Part shown: piece by piece, positions 1-11,000 of the stretch
How the letters are laid out: each line of letters begins with the position of its first letter
How positions within the stretch are numbered: the first letter of the stretch is position 1
NCBI GenBank assembly: GCA_002722775.1
Contig: PBMU01000004.1
Location: 1 to 48,223 of the forward strand
Source of the DNA: Rhodospirillaceae bacterium
Lineage (GTDB): Bacteria > Pseudomonadota > Alphaproteobacteria > Thalassobaculales > Thalassobaculaceae
Direction: 5' to 3'
DNA length: 48,223 nt
The notes under the pieces: generated by a model
Told to the model about the DNA's origin: nothing
Database searches by the model: none
What the model saw: only the letters and a program-made list of their open reading frames with translations
Program-made: the position numbers and the translations under genes

Positions 1-877
1 TACCGATGCTACTACCATTACTGTTGTGCGTGGTTTCCAAGGTACTACTGCGGCAGCTATTCCGGATACTACCAAGCTTGCTGTTATCGGTAATGCGTAC
101 GAAGAAGGTTCAGCGAAGCCACCTGCAAAATCCATCCTGCCAGTGAACCATGTGAACTATACTCACATCTTCCGTAATGGCTGGGCACAGTCCAAAACAC
201 TAGCAGCTGTTCAGCAAATTGTTGGTGATGGTACTGTTGCAGAAAACAAACGTGATGCCAGTAACTTCCATGCTCGTGACATTGAGCTTGCTACGTTCTT
301 CTCACGTCGTGGCCAGTCTATCCGTAACGGTCAACCGTTACATACTATGGCAGGTCTGGAGCAACTGGTAGAAGAAAACTCGCCTACTAACATTAAGGAA
401 GCTGGCGCTACTACCACGTTCAAGCAATTGCGTGACATGATTGACCCACTGTTCGACACCCGTATGGACGGCTCTAGCGATAATAGTCGAGTAGCCTACT
501 GCGGTAAAACTGCACTGAATGTTGTTAATGACATCGGTCGTCTATCAGGCGAGTACCAGATTGTTGATGGTCAGACTAACTTCGGATTGAAGTTTAAGAC
601 TCTGGTACTACCACGCGGTACTATCCGCCTGATTGAACACCCAATCTTTAACACATTCCCAGACTGGCAGAAGCTGATGGTAGTAGGGGAGCTATCCAGC
701 TTTGACTTCGCTTATCTGGAAGGTCGTGATACTGAAGTAACCTATATCAACGAAGATAAGAAGGCTACTGACGGTACTGACGCCACTGGCGGTGTTCTTA
801 CTACTGAGCTCACTATTCAGTTGAAGAACCCTCATGCCTGGGGCTTCATTCACAACCTGCGGGATGCAGCAGCGTAA
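1..877 (+). CDS. Major capsid protein, SU10-like/DUF5309-type (3' part; full copy at 45314-46522)
   Basis: ORF 26..877 is identical to the C-terminal 283 aa of the 402-aa ORF 45314..46522; the window begins inside the gene. Confidence 0.8.
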   Translation, partial: TDATTITVVRGFQGTTAAAIPDTTKLAVIGNAYEEGSAKPPAKSILPVNHVNYTHIFRNGWAQSKTLAAVQQIVGDGTVAENKRDASNFHARDIELATFFSRRGQSIRNGQPLHTMAGLEQLVEENSPTNIKEAGATTTFKQLRDMIDPLFDTRMDGSSDNSRVAYCGKTALNVVNDIGRLSGEYQIVDGQTNFGLKFKTLVLPRGTIRLIEHPIFNTFPDWQKLMVVGELSSFDFAYLEGRDTEVTYINEDKKATDGTDATGGVLTTELTIQLKNPHAWGFIHNLRDAAA

Positions 878-934
878 TTAGCTGTAGCAGTAGCATGTAA
901 TCCTAACACCGTGTGAGCGACAGGTGGGACCATT

Positions 935-968
935 GGCTTACTAGGTTTTCGCTTAGTAAGCCTTTTTT
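935..968 (+). terminator. Rho-independent terminator downstream of the capsid gene
   Basis: GGCTTACTA-ggttttcgct-TAGTAAGCC followed by TTTTTT (9-bp perfect stem). Confidence 0.9.
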
Positions 969-992
969 ATATCTATTACATCGAGGCGTTTT

Positions 993-1598
993 ATGACTCT
1001 TCAAGAAATGTTGGACGCACTAGTAGTGGAAACGCGCATGGAAGTTTACCGCGCACAACTACTACGTCGCTTACAGGAAGCTATCAGAGGATTGCATAGC
1101 GCTGCACTATTTTCTCGGGATAAACGAAGTGCTATTACTGATACATCCGGATTAACTAGTCAGAAGTTTTCTCTACCGTTTCCAGAGAACTGCACTAAGC
1201 TAGCAGTAATACGTCCAGTAGCAAGTGAAGGAGGGCCACTAACTCTGACCACTCACAATGATTGCTATACACCAATAGAGGACGAATCATTGCTGAATGG
1301 CATAGACGGTAGTCCACTGATTGATTACTACCATGCCAAGGATACAGCAGTATATATCTACAGCAGTATTATACCCCCGAAGATTTTTATGAGCTGGTAC
1401 CAGCTTCCTGACACTACCGATATGTCACTACAGACATGGCTAATGGAGCGTCACCCACAGGCAATCATGGACTGGGCCTTAGCGCGCTTCTGGCGTGTTA
1501 ATGGTAAAGAGAATATTGCCAGTCAGATAGAGCGCACACTGTACTCTGTCGATATACCGAATATTATTAATACGTATGCTACAGAAGAAGAACTGTAG
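993..1598 (+). CDS. Putative head-tail adaptor/connector protein (201 aa)
   Basis: Intact ORF directly after the MCP; function inferred from position only. Second copy at 46638-47243. Confidence 0.5.
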   Translation: MTLQEMLDALVVETRMEVYRAQLLRRLQEAIRGLHSAALFSRDKRSAITDTSGLTSQKFSLPFPENCTKLAVIRPVASEGGPLTLTTHNDCYTPIEDESLLNGIDGSPLIDYYHAKDTAVYIYSSIIPPKIFMSWYQLPDTTDMSLQTWLMERHPQAIMDWALARFWRVNGKENIASQIERTLYSVDIPNIINTYATEEEL

Positions 1599-1623
1599 GG
1601 TACATTACTAGGAGAACACTATC

Positions 1624-3126
1624 ATGGCCTTTGTAGTGACTGCGACATCAGAAGGTACTGTTAAGTCAGGAACGTACCATAGTATGCGAGTAGATGTTAT
1701 TGACTTTGACGCTCCTATTGCTAGTGTGGCATGGGTACAGACTAGTGGTATAGCCACTAAGATTGGAGAGCCTACGAAATCAGTAACACGTCAACGTACT
1801 CCACGCGTAGGTGAAGATTCAGTAGTGGGCTATCAGGTTACTGTTACTGATGCTCAGGGCGCCACCGCCACAGCCACTACATCTATCACTATCGAAGGTG
1901 AAGCATTCGACTCAGACAAACTGAACTTAATCAGTAAGGATTTGAATGGCGGAGTATCACTGTGGTCGTACACCTGTATCAATACTCTGGCACAGCTTAC
2001 TGCTGCAGGCTTCTGGGACTCAGCCATAGGATTGGAACCGTTTGATATTATTAAGGTGCATTGCGCTGATGGTCCTCATGAGCTACAACTGGTTGGAGGA
2101 GCAGCTCAACACATCAATAGTATACAGAATAAAGTAGCAGTAGCTACCCAAGGGCAAGGAAGAAACAGAGAATATCCCACATTACGTAAATTGGATACAA
2201 ACCCCCTACTACTCCCTGCGGACCAGAGCGCAAGCTCACTAATGTGGCCCTATCTTGTAGATTTATCTGTTAGTGGCGAGGAAGGTTATGCGCTATTCTG
2301 GGCTACGGACCACTCCAACCATGTAGGCTCGGGAACATGGATGGCTACTGCTCCTACACCCTTAGGGCCATGGAAGCATCATGGTATGGTCTTTCGAGAT
2401 GATGTTACTGGAGGAGAGCAGCATGAGACTCCCAGCGTGGTATGGGATGAAGTTAACTCACGCTGGCTGCAGTACTATCAACTTAAATTTGTTCCCGGAT
2501 ATATCAACCAGCTTACACTAGTAGCTACTGCTGACCGCGTTACAAATGCCGATGGCACTCCCACTACATGGACAGTTATCGGAGTAGCTATTCCAGAGTA
2601 TTATACCAATAATGCAGGTGACGGGCATACGGGCTACTTCAAACCTTTCCGCTATGACGGTGGCTGGTATGGATTCGGGCTATACGGTGGAACTGATAAT
2701 AGTAGAAAGGCTTTTTATACTTCTTATAATAATGGCCTGACTTACCAGCCACATCCGCAAGTATTACAAAACGGGCAACACCTACTAGCACATCTAGAAG
2801 GCTTTGACCCAGAGAACTGGATGATTAAGCATAACTCAGGCGCCACTGTTGTCTATAATAACCAGCTATGGTTGATTGCACCAGCAGGGGCTGGAGCGTC
2901 CGGTGGTGCAGAAATTCCTATGGGTAAAATATGTGCCTTCCGTGTTGGTAGCGATGGAGTAACACTAGGCAAGGCTGTGGATATAACCCCGCCACTACAG
3001 GCATGGGAAGACCAGACACTTGGAGTAGACCAATTGGGCAGTGCTGTTATGTGGCAAGGCAGAATGTATGTAGTGTATCGTCAAGGCGGTGGTGACGGTG
3101 GGTTTGGACTGATGGAGGTTTTATAA
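1624..3126 (+). CDS. Tailspike/receptor-binding protein: N-terminal Ig/PKD-like anchor plus GH43/GH32-like beta-propeller
   Basis: 500 aa; N-terminal ~140 aa resembles ORF 3876-5732; propeller-like text 'MWPYLVDLSVSGEEGYALFWATDHS...GTWMATAPTPLGPWKHHGMVF...ETPSVVWDEVNSRWLQYYQ'. RBS aggag. Confidence 0.65.
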   Translation: MAFVVTATSEGTVKSGTYHSMRVDVIDFDAPIASVAWVQTSGIATKIGEPTKSVTRQRTPRVGEDSVVGYQVTVTDAQGATATATTSITIEGEAFDSDKLNLISKDLNGGVSLWSYTCINTLAQLTAAGFWDSAIGLEPFDIIKVHCADGPHELQLVGGAAQHINSIQNKVAVATQGQGRNREYPTLRKLDTNPLLLPADQSASSLMWPYLVDLSVSGEEGYALFWATDHSNHVGSGTWMATAPTPLGPWKHHGMVFRDDVTGGEQHETPSVVWDEVNSRWLQYYQLKFVPGYINQLTLVATADRVTNADGTPTTWTVIGVAIPEYYTNNAGDGHTGYFKPFRYDGGWYGFGLYGGTDNSRKAFYTSYNNGLTYQPHPQVLQNGQHLLAHLEGFDPENWMIKHNSGATVVYNNQLWLIAPAGAGASGGAEIPMGKICAFRVGSDGVTLGKAVDITPPLQAWEDQTLGVDQLGSAVMWQGRMYVVYRQGGGDGGFGLMEVL

Positions 3127-3827
3127 TGTTACGTTTTGATATGTCTGGGAAATTAATTGAACCCAGCAGACTGAAAAAGACTATTGGTGGTAATATTGAC
3201 CGTGATGGACTTCCTGCAAAAATTGACATACCTACTACTGATGACTGGACAGGTGTTACCATTGCAGATAATGTCGACGGAGCATTAGGAAAAGTTCTAT
3301 CGCGCACTACATTAGGTAAGATTGCTGTACGTAATTCTCAAGCAAATTTAATTACTAGTAATGTGGAAGCGCTACATCTAAAGGCACGAGTAATAGGTGG
3401 AGGCTCTAATGCTACATCTGGACAAACAACCAGAAGGTTTCGTTTTGGCTTTATTCATCCTACTGTTGGCAATGAAGGCGCATATGTAGAATACCTTCCG
3501 CCAGCCTATGGGGAACTGGAAGGGTCTTCTATGGTAGGAATAGCTGGGAATGTAAAAACAAGAAAACCGATTAATTACACTGTTAATAACCCTGGTGAGC
3601 ACTACGCTTTGGATTTATGGGTTAGTTACAATCGTGCTGATAGTAGATGGTATATAACACTAATGGAAGGCGAGCAAGTTCGCACTCAGTACCCATTCTC
3701 ATCTACAGAGCTGTCATTGTACAACAGGTACTTAATTCCATTTATAGAATGGGAGTGGGAAGATGCCAGTGGAGCAATAGATGTTACGGTGTGCCAGTTT
3801 GAGCATACAGTATATTGGCGGTTTTAA
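3126..3827 (+). CDS. Putative jelly-roll/lectin-like tailspike subunit (233 aa), translationally coupled to the preceding ORF
   Basis: ATG overlaps the previous stop (TAATG at 3124-3128); beta-rich sequence 'YALDLWVSYNRADSRWYITLMEG'. Confidence 0.55.
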   Translation: MLRFDMSGKLIEPSRLKKTIGGNIDRDGLPAKIDIPTTDDWTGVTIADNVDGALGKVLSRTTLGKIAVRNSQANLITSNVEALHLKARVIGGGSNATSGQTTRRFRFGFIHPTVGNEGAYVEYLPPAYGELEGSSMVGIAGNVKTRKPINYTVNNPGEHYALDLWVSYNRADSRWYITLMEGEQVRTQYPFSSTELSLYNRYLIPFIEWEWEDASGAIDVTVCQFEHTVYWRF

Positions 3828-3875
3828 GTGTACTACTTATAGTGCATCATTATTAATATCTAGGAGATTACTATT

Positions 3876-5732
3876 ATGGCTTTCGTAGTCACTGCAAAAT
3901 CACAAACGTCTGTTGCTTCTGGGGAATATCACACACTGGAAATGGCAGTAATCGAACATGACTATCCACTAGCTTCCGTGCTATGGGAGCATGTCAGGGG
4001 GCCTCGTGCTAACATTGGCAATGCTACAAACTACAGCAGTAAGCAGCGTGCTCCACGGGTAGGCTCGGACTCAGTAGTGCAATTCCGTGTGACAGTAACA
4101 GATTCACAAGGCAATGAAGCTACTGCTACTACCAGCATCTCAGTACTAGCAGAAGGATTTAATCCTAAGCGCCTGGAGCTGATTGGCAAGGATGTTAATG
4201 GTGGTGTGTCCATTTGGTCTTATACTACTGTTAACTCCTTTGCCCAAATTACTGAAGCTTCGTACTGGAAAGACGCCGTAGGACTGGAAGATAACGATAT
4301 CATTCGAGTAGTATGTGCAGACGGGACAAGAGAGCTGACAGTGTCAGGTAATGCTGTTAGTGCTGTTCCTTTGCAGAAGTACGCTGGTAATGACCTTAAC
4401 CTTAACATTGCAAAATTGCTAGCAACAGACCTGCAACCAATATGGGACAGGTCGCAGTTTGACACTGCTATTGCGTCAGGTAGCTGCACTGTTACTTTTG
4501 TCGGGACCTCTATAGCTGTAGGTACAGCAGAGAACGAAAATAGTAATACATGGGTAAACAGATTCAAGCAGTACATGGAATACAAATACCCTGCGGTAGA
4601 TTTTACGTGGCATAACTTAGGACTAGGTGGTCGTAATCTTGTTAATTACAACAATGCATCCTTCTTAGGCATGGCTAGTGAGCCTTCTGACACTGCAAGT
4701 GGTTACTATGTCGCTGCTAATCCTGATACATGGCCTAGTGGCTCAACCGTAGGTCAGTCGTGGAAGGATGCAGCAGAAGCTACTGCTCCTGATTTGTTCG
4801 TACTAGCGCATGGCATGAATGACCGTGACCATCCGTATATCTACCAGAACTATCTAAACAATGCCATTAATGATGCGCTGGGATGGGCTACTACACCAAG
4901 CATTTTATTGGTTACTGAAATGTTACCAAAATCCGACTTTGATGGATTCTCTCAAATTAGCCGACTCAGTGACTATATACGATGGTATGCGATGTATAAT
5001 GGCTACGGCCTACTAGATGTAGGAAGAGCGTGGAGAGCAGTACGGTACAATGTAGACCCAATTAAAACTGTTGCGCAGCGTCAGGCATCTATAGCACTGT
5101 GGACACAGTCAGGAGACCCAAGTGTACTGACAGACGATTCTATGACTGTAGCTACAGGCACTAATGGTGTAATTACTAAAGAAGGAGCTTATGCCGGAGC
5201 TAGATTCGCATTTACATTCACACCAATCACAAATCAGGCAGACTGGCTAATACAAACGGCGGTGTATACAGGCGACCCAGACAATGGCTGCATACATATA
5301 GAGCGCATTGGAAGCACCATAAGCATCAAAAAGCGGCCTATAGCTGCTGCTGAAATAACGTTTGCAACGACAGCGCCCGTAGCATCTACCCCGGAGGTGT
5401 GGGATGTTCGTATTAACAGAGTATGGATTGCAATCTATCGTGACGGTGCGCTAGTGGGTAAATTTGTACACAAGCAAACTGACACGGTTGGTAATGTATC
5501 CTTTGGTCTTAATACTGCGGCTGCTACTAACATTGTCTGCGACTTGGAAGAGCAAGCAACTCCATTTGCAGCGCAATTAGCAGATGATAGCTTCTTGCTG
5601 GGAGGGCCAGAGCAGGGCGACTGGCAGAAGGGAAACCACTCAGTCGGGGGCAATTCACTGAACCATCCGTCAAGATTGGCAGTAGCAAACGTGTTTGACC
5701 CAGTAATACGTGATTGGGTTGCTAAACTCTGA
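3876..5732 (+). CDS. Tail fibre/tailspike with SGNH/GDSL hydrolase domain
   Basis: 618 aa; shared N-terminal anchor; SGNH blocks 'TFVGTSIAVG', 'NLGLGGRNLVNYN', 'VLAHGMNDRDH'. Confidence 0.75.
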   Translation: MAFVVTAKSQTSVASGEYHTLEMAVIEHDYPLASVLWEHVRGPRANIGNATNYSSKQRAPRVGSDSVVQFRVTVTDSQGNEATATTSISVLAEGFNPKRLELIGKDVNGGVSIWSYTTVNSFAQITEASYWKDAVGLEDNDIIRVVCADGTRELTVSGNAVSAVPLQKYAGNDLNLNIAKLLATDLQPIWDRSQFDTAIASGSCTVTFVGTSIAVGTAENENSNTWVNRFKQYMEYKYPAVDFTWHNLGLGGRNLVNYNNASFLGMASEPSDTASGYYVAANPDTWPSGSTVGQSWKDAAEATAPDLFVLAHGMNDRDHPYIYQNYLNNAINDALGWATTPSILLVTEMLPKSDFDGFSQISRLSDYIRWYAMYNGYGLLDVGRAWRAVRYNVDPIKTVAQRQASIALWTQSGDPSVLTDDSMTVATGTNGVITKEGAYAGARFAFTFTPITNQADWLIQTAVYTGDPDNGCIHIERIGSTISIKKRPIAAAEITFATTAPVASTPEVWDVRINRVWIAIYRDGALVGKFVHKQTDTVGNVSFGLNTAAATNIVCDLEEQATPFAAQLADDSFLLGGPEQGDWQKGNHSVGGNSLNHPSRLAVANVFDPVIRDWVAKL

Positions 5733-5807
5733 TAACACCGAAGCCCTCTACTATGGGGGCTACGCTCAACCCATTGCATACCACTACCAATAAGAATAGG
5801 AGATACC

Positions 5808-6272
5808 ATGTCTAACGCACAAGAACACACGCCACATAGCCAGTCAGGCGACCGGACTACTAGCATTGTTATTAAGGAGGGAATAATGCAGGTGTTTGTG
5901 ATAGCAGTAGGGGCTATCATAGCTACGGGCATTAGTACTGTCTGGGCTACTAAGTTAGCAGACTATAAGATTGAAGAGTTGCGGTCAGATTTTGAAGCAA
6001 GATTCAAAGCACAACTACACTTCAACACTGAGACTACTGCAGCGGTACATGTACTACAACTTCAGGGAGCGCGCCAAGATTTACTGAATGAGACTGAGGC
6101 AAGACTACTGGAACGGATTCGTTCTCAGACTGACGACCGTTATACTGCGGGACAGGCAGACAAAGACCTCAAAGCTGTCGGTGACCGTATAGCAACACTG
6201 GAAGCTAGTGTTCAAGCTATGCGGGAATACATAGTAGCAGCAAGGAGAAAAGAAAGTGCTAAAGACAATTAA
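5808..6272 (+). CDS. Single-TM plus coiled-coil protein; holin- or spanin-like candidate with two possible starts (5808, 5886)
   Basis: TM segment 'MQVFVIAVGAIIATGISTVWA' followed by a charged helical region; SDs upstream of both in-frame ATGs. Confidence 0.6.
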   Translation: MSNAQEHTPHSQSGDRTTSIVIKEGIMQVFVIAVGAIIATGISTVWATKLADYKIEELRSDFEARFKAQLHFNTETTAAVHVLQLQGARQDLLNETEARLLERIRSQTDDRYTAGQADKDLKAVGDRIATLEASVQAMREYIVAARRKESAKDN

Positions 6273-7992
6273 ACTTGGCGTAAAGCCTACTACTGTACTG
6301 GAGCGTACGCAGGTTGATGATGGTGACATCCAATCTGTGTACAACCAGTTGCAGGATACTGATATGCCCCGAGTACTGTATCACCAGAATACACTCAGTA
6401 CTTTTCGGGGTATTCGCAGTTCTAGTATCTTTGATTCTGAAGTGCAAGTGCCTATCCTGGATGATAATGACCTTACAGTACTACTGGAATTCGGTCCTAG
6501 TACAGAGCTGACTAGTGTCATAGATGTGCAGGGTAACGTGTGGTATATGCTGTTGGATAAGAAGGATGACCTTGGTAGTACAGATGTCTATCTGCGTAAT
6601 ACTGCCTCTGGTAATCAGTTCAAACTGGCATTCACAATATACACACCTAACCTCTACGAGTTCAGTTTTGCCACAGTATTCCAGAACCGTACGATGTTTG
6701 TAGCACTACCTGGAGCTGTATTCTATGGAACTACTAGTAGAGTGCAACATCCTAATGCTGGCTCAGGGGATGTGCCACCGGGACAATTCTTCGATTACGA
6801 TATGGTAACAGGTGAGATTACTCGCTACGACCTCTACGGAATCGGTACCAGTGTACTGGCTGCTACTCAGGTTGTATCCAGCTACCAGAACTACATGTTA
6901 CTCTTTACCCGCAATCGACTTTATTGGAGTAGTCCGATTGACCCGTATGATTTTACGCCTGCTGATAATGCTGGTGGGTCCACTGCTATTGCTGAATTGC
7001 GTGGTGATATCCTTGCGGTACTTCCTAGTGCCAGTGGTTTCCTGATATACTGTCGGGATAACATTGTCTTAGGTCGGTACACTGGAAGCACTGCGTCGCC
7101 GTTTACATTCACCGAAGTTAAGAATAGTACTGGACTGGTAATGCAAGGTAACGAGCCTCTGATTGTGCGCTCGGAGACTAGTGCAGTTCACTATGCCGTG
7201 TTAGTAGGCGGACTATCCGCTGTGACAGAGTCCGAAGTAACACCACTGCCTTCCAATATTAGTACATTCATAGAGAATAACTATGAAGAGTGGCGAGTGG
7301 AGGATACGTGCCGTATTATGCAGATTAATACTAATGCCAATCCGGAGACTAATAGACTCAAGATTCGCAGACTGTATGCGTATGGTACTAAACTATTCAT
7401 CCTCACTAATCCTAGTGATGGACGTGACGGTAGGCTGTATATCTACGACTTCGCGGATAATGGTATTGGACTGGTGGTTGGGGACATTATTGGCCTGACA
7501 CCTCGTATTACTGATAAGAATGCTACTGCAGACCTATTCCTACAGACTAAGGCTAGTGCAGTACCTGCATCCTTCCTAATACTGCGTCAGATTGTCAATG
7601 ATGCTAGCTTCGATGTATTGAGTTTTGCTACTAAAGCGGATACAGAAATACTGACAGGTACTCGTGAGTATGATATGTCAGAGTTTGTAGTAGGAGATAT
7701 ATCCTTGCATGCTGGTAGAGCTACCATACTGGATAGCATCAAGCTGATTGGTAAGACCGACCGGTATGATAAAGATGATGCCAATTATGACGCAAACTCT
7801 ACCACCAGAGCACGTGTCTTTGGCTACTGCGCTAACTACAGTGAAGATGCACTACTGGAATTCCTGTATAATCCATTAGATGACCGCTACTATGGACGCC
7901 TGGAAGGTGATGATATTCGCATTCTGGTACAGGGTAATTACTTTGATATCACTGCTATCGAAGCTCGTGTTGATAGTGGTATTCTCGTTTAG
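6256..7992 (+). CDS. Putative tail tubular/stabilisation protein (578 aa)
   Basis: GTG start with upstream aaggag; beta-rich sequence and position before the fibre genes, similar to T7 gp12-type tail tube proteins. Confidence 0.5.
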   Translation: MLKTIKLGVKPTTVLERTQVDDGDIQSVYNQLQDTDMPRVLYHQNTLSTFRGIRSSSIFDSEVQVPILDDNDLTVLLEFGPSTELTSVIDVQGNVWYMLLDKKDDLGSTDVYLRNTASGNQFKLAFTIYTPNLYEFSFATVFQNRTMFVALPGAVFYGTTSRVQHPNAGSGDVPPGQFFDYDMVTGEITRYDLYGIGTSVLAATQVVSSYQNYMLLFTRNRLYWSSPIDPYDFTPADNAGGSTAIAELRGDILAVLPSASGFLIYCRDNIVLGRYTGSTASPFTFTEVKNSTGLVMQGNEPLIVRSETSAVHYAVLVGGLSAVTESEVTPLPSNISTFIENNYEEWRVEDTCRIMQINTNANPETNRLKIRRLYAYGTKLFILTNPSDGRDGRLYIYDFADNGIGLVVGDIIGLTPRITDKNATADLFLQTKASAVPASFLILRQIVNDASFDVLSFATKADTEILTGTREYDMSEFVVGDISLHAGRATILDSIKLIGKTDRYDKDDANYDANSTTRARVFGYCANYSEDALLEFLYNPLDDRYYGRLEGDDIRILVQGNYFDITAIEARVDSGILV

Positions 7993-8000
7993 GAACTATT

Positions 8001-11000
8001 ATGGCTTATGACCTGACATTGATTCCTCTTAATGCTGCGTTGCCGTTTGATTATAATAATGCACGGCCTCAGCTACAAGAGTTATGGACTAAGACTGCTC
8101 TGCTGAGGGAGACTACTGCCAAGGCATTGGAGGAACTGGATGCGCAGATTCAGCAAGATATTGGTACTGCCATTGCAGGTCTGCGGCAGGACCTAGACAC
8201 ACTAGAGGGAGAGTATGATGCTTATGTTATTGCGAATGACCAAGCACTAGCAGCCCTTTCTACGAGTGTAGATTCACGATTCCAGACTAGCAATGGACGC
8301 CTTGATGCCGCCGAGACTAGATTGGATAGTGCAGAAGGACGTCTAGATGTTGTGGAGCCACTGCTTGGTACTGTGAACACACGCAGTAATACCAATCTGC
8401 AGAGCATCAATACCATCAATCAGACACTGACAACTCACACAGGTCTACTGTCTGGGCTTCGCAGTGATGTGGATACTAATACTGGTGATATCAGTACGCT
8501 GAATGGTCAGGTAGCCAACATAATCAATACCAGTATCCCAGGCATCAATGGTCAGCTCGCAGGACTGCGTACTGATACGGATGCTAATACCAGTGACCTA
8601 GGCAACCTCAACACCGTAGTACTACCAGGCCTACAGCAGGACTTAGTAGATTTGAATAACGACCTAATAGTCTTGGATGGTGACCTTGATACGCTCAACA
8701 CTGTCACGTTGCCCGGACTTCAGCAGGATTTGCAGACTCTTGATACTACTTTGCAGGGAGTAGATGATGATTTAGACGCTGCAGAGCTTATACTGGCAGG
8801 GTTGAATGATGACCTTACTAACCTGAACACTGTAATATTACCACAAGTCCAACAAGACTTACAGGACGCTGAGGATGATATAGCATACCTCAACGGTACT
8901 ACATTGCCACAGGTGCAGCAAGACTTGTCAGATGCACAGGCAGATATTAGTACTCTTAATACTGTCACACTGCCACAAGTACAGCAGGACCTGCAAGACG
9001 CAGAAGATGACATAGCGACCCTTAATAATACTACATTACCTGCTGTCAATAGTAGACTTGATACTGTTGAATCGGACCTGAATACATTAAATACTGTCAC
9101 ATTGCCTGACCTAGCAGATGACTTGCAACTTGTAGATGATGCAGTAGTAGATATCAATACCAACACTATTCCAGCAGTACAGTTGGCTGTTGATACTGTG
9201 GAGCAGGAGCTGGATGCAGTACAAGGTTTGTTCCCTGTAGAGGCTGTTAATATTGCCCCTAAAGCGATTACTACTGCTAAAATTGCTGATGGAGCAGTTA
9301 ATGCGCTACAGGTGGCCACAGGTGCAATAGAGGCCAACGGTCTAGCAGAAGGCGCAGTAACATCGGTTAAGATAGCCCTAAACGCGGTTACTAATGATGC
9401 TATTGCAGACGGAGCAGTGGGTACAGGGCAACTGGCATCCGGAGCAGTAACAGCAGGACAGTTGGCTTCTAGTGCAGTGACTGCTGCCAAGCTTGCGACT
9501 AATTCTGTAATTACCAGTAAGATTGCAGAGAATGCTATCACTAGCGCACTTATTGCTACTAATGCTGTGACTAATGATGCTATTGCAGACGGTGCAGTAG
9601 GAGCTTCACAGATAATAGCAAATGCTGTAGGAACAGCGGCTCTGGCCAATGGAGCTGTGAATGCTTCAATATTAGCCAATGATGCCGTAACTGCTGCTAA
9701 AATTGCAGACGCTGCTATAGAGGCAGACAAGATAGCGTTAGGCGCAGTCACGGAAACTAAGATTTCTAACGGTGCTATTACTACTCCTAAGATTGTAGCA
9801 GGTGCTATCACAACAGGTCTTATTTCTGCAGGTGCAGTTACCACTAGTCTTATCGCATCAGAAGCTATTACGTCAGGACTAATCGCCAGTAATGCTGTGA
9901 TATCAGACCATATTCTGTCAGGAGCAATAACTGCTGGTAAAATTGGAGCAGACGCCGTAACAGCAGTAAACATTGCTGCAAATGCAGTAGAGGCGGGTGC
10001 TATTAAAGCTGGTGCGGTCACAGCGAATGCTATAGCTACCAATGCAGTAACATCGAATAAGATAACTGCCAACGCAGTGACTTCTGCGAAGATTATAGCT
10101 AATGCTATTACTGCTGGCAAGATTGCTACTAACGCAGTAACTGCAGGTAAGATTGATGCGGGTGCTGTAAGTACTGCCAATCTTCAAGCCTTGGCTATTA
10201 CGTCGGAAAAAATAGCGGCAGGTGCTGTGAGCGCTGGTAAAATTGCTGCACGTTCTATTGCTGCGGACCGTATAGCCACGAACGCCCTGACTGCCAACGA
10301 GATTGCGTCTAATGCTATTACTGCTAATGAACTGGCTGCTAATTCTGTCAGCGCAGATAAGATTACCTCCAATGCTATTACAAGTGCCAAGATAGCGGCA
10401 GAGGCAATAACTGCGGGTAAGATAGCAGCGAATGCAGTAGGTGCCAATGAGATAGCAGCGAATACCATATCAGCAGGTCATATAACAAGTGACGCTGTTA
10501 CTGCAGATAAGCTTGCTGCCAACTCTGTAAGTGCAGACAACATAGTAGCTAACTCTATCACAGGGTCTAAGCTAGTAGCGGAGACTATTACTGGAGCTCA
10601 TATCGCAGCTAATGCTGTTAGCACTGGACATTTAACAGCTAATTCTGTAGGAGCCGACCAGCTTGCGGCCAACTCTATAACGGCAGGGAAGATAGTAGCA
10701 GGGACAATTACTGGTAATGAATTAGCGTTCCGTTCCATCGGAGCAGATAGAATAGTAGCCAACTCTATCGGAGCTGATGAAATTGCAGCTAATTCTATTG
10801 GGGCAGGCCAAATAGTGGCGAACTCTATAGGGGCAGGACAGATTGCAGCTAATAGTATTGGTGCGGGACAGATAGTAGCAAACTCCATTGGCACAGGCCA
10901 GCTAGCAGCTAATAGTGTAGGAACTGACCAACTAGTGGCTAACTCTATCACTGCAGGTTTCTTGGCTATCAGAGACTTTGAGAACTTTGCCGCTGGCAGT

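Noticed and set aside
5737-5757. agccc...gggct hairpin after the SGNH gene
   Set aside because: Short stem and no downstream T-tract.
8720-10180. 486-aa antisense ORF (also 9918-10187, 10184-10468, 10598-10951 on the minus strand)
   Set aside because: By-products of the 30-bp periodic fibre repeat; low-complexity translations with no RBS context.
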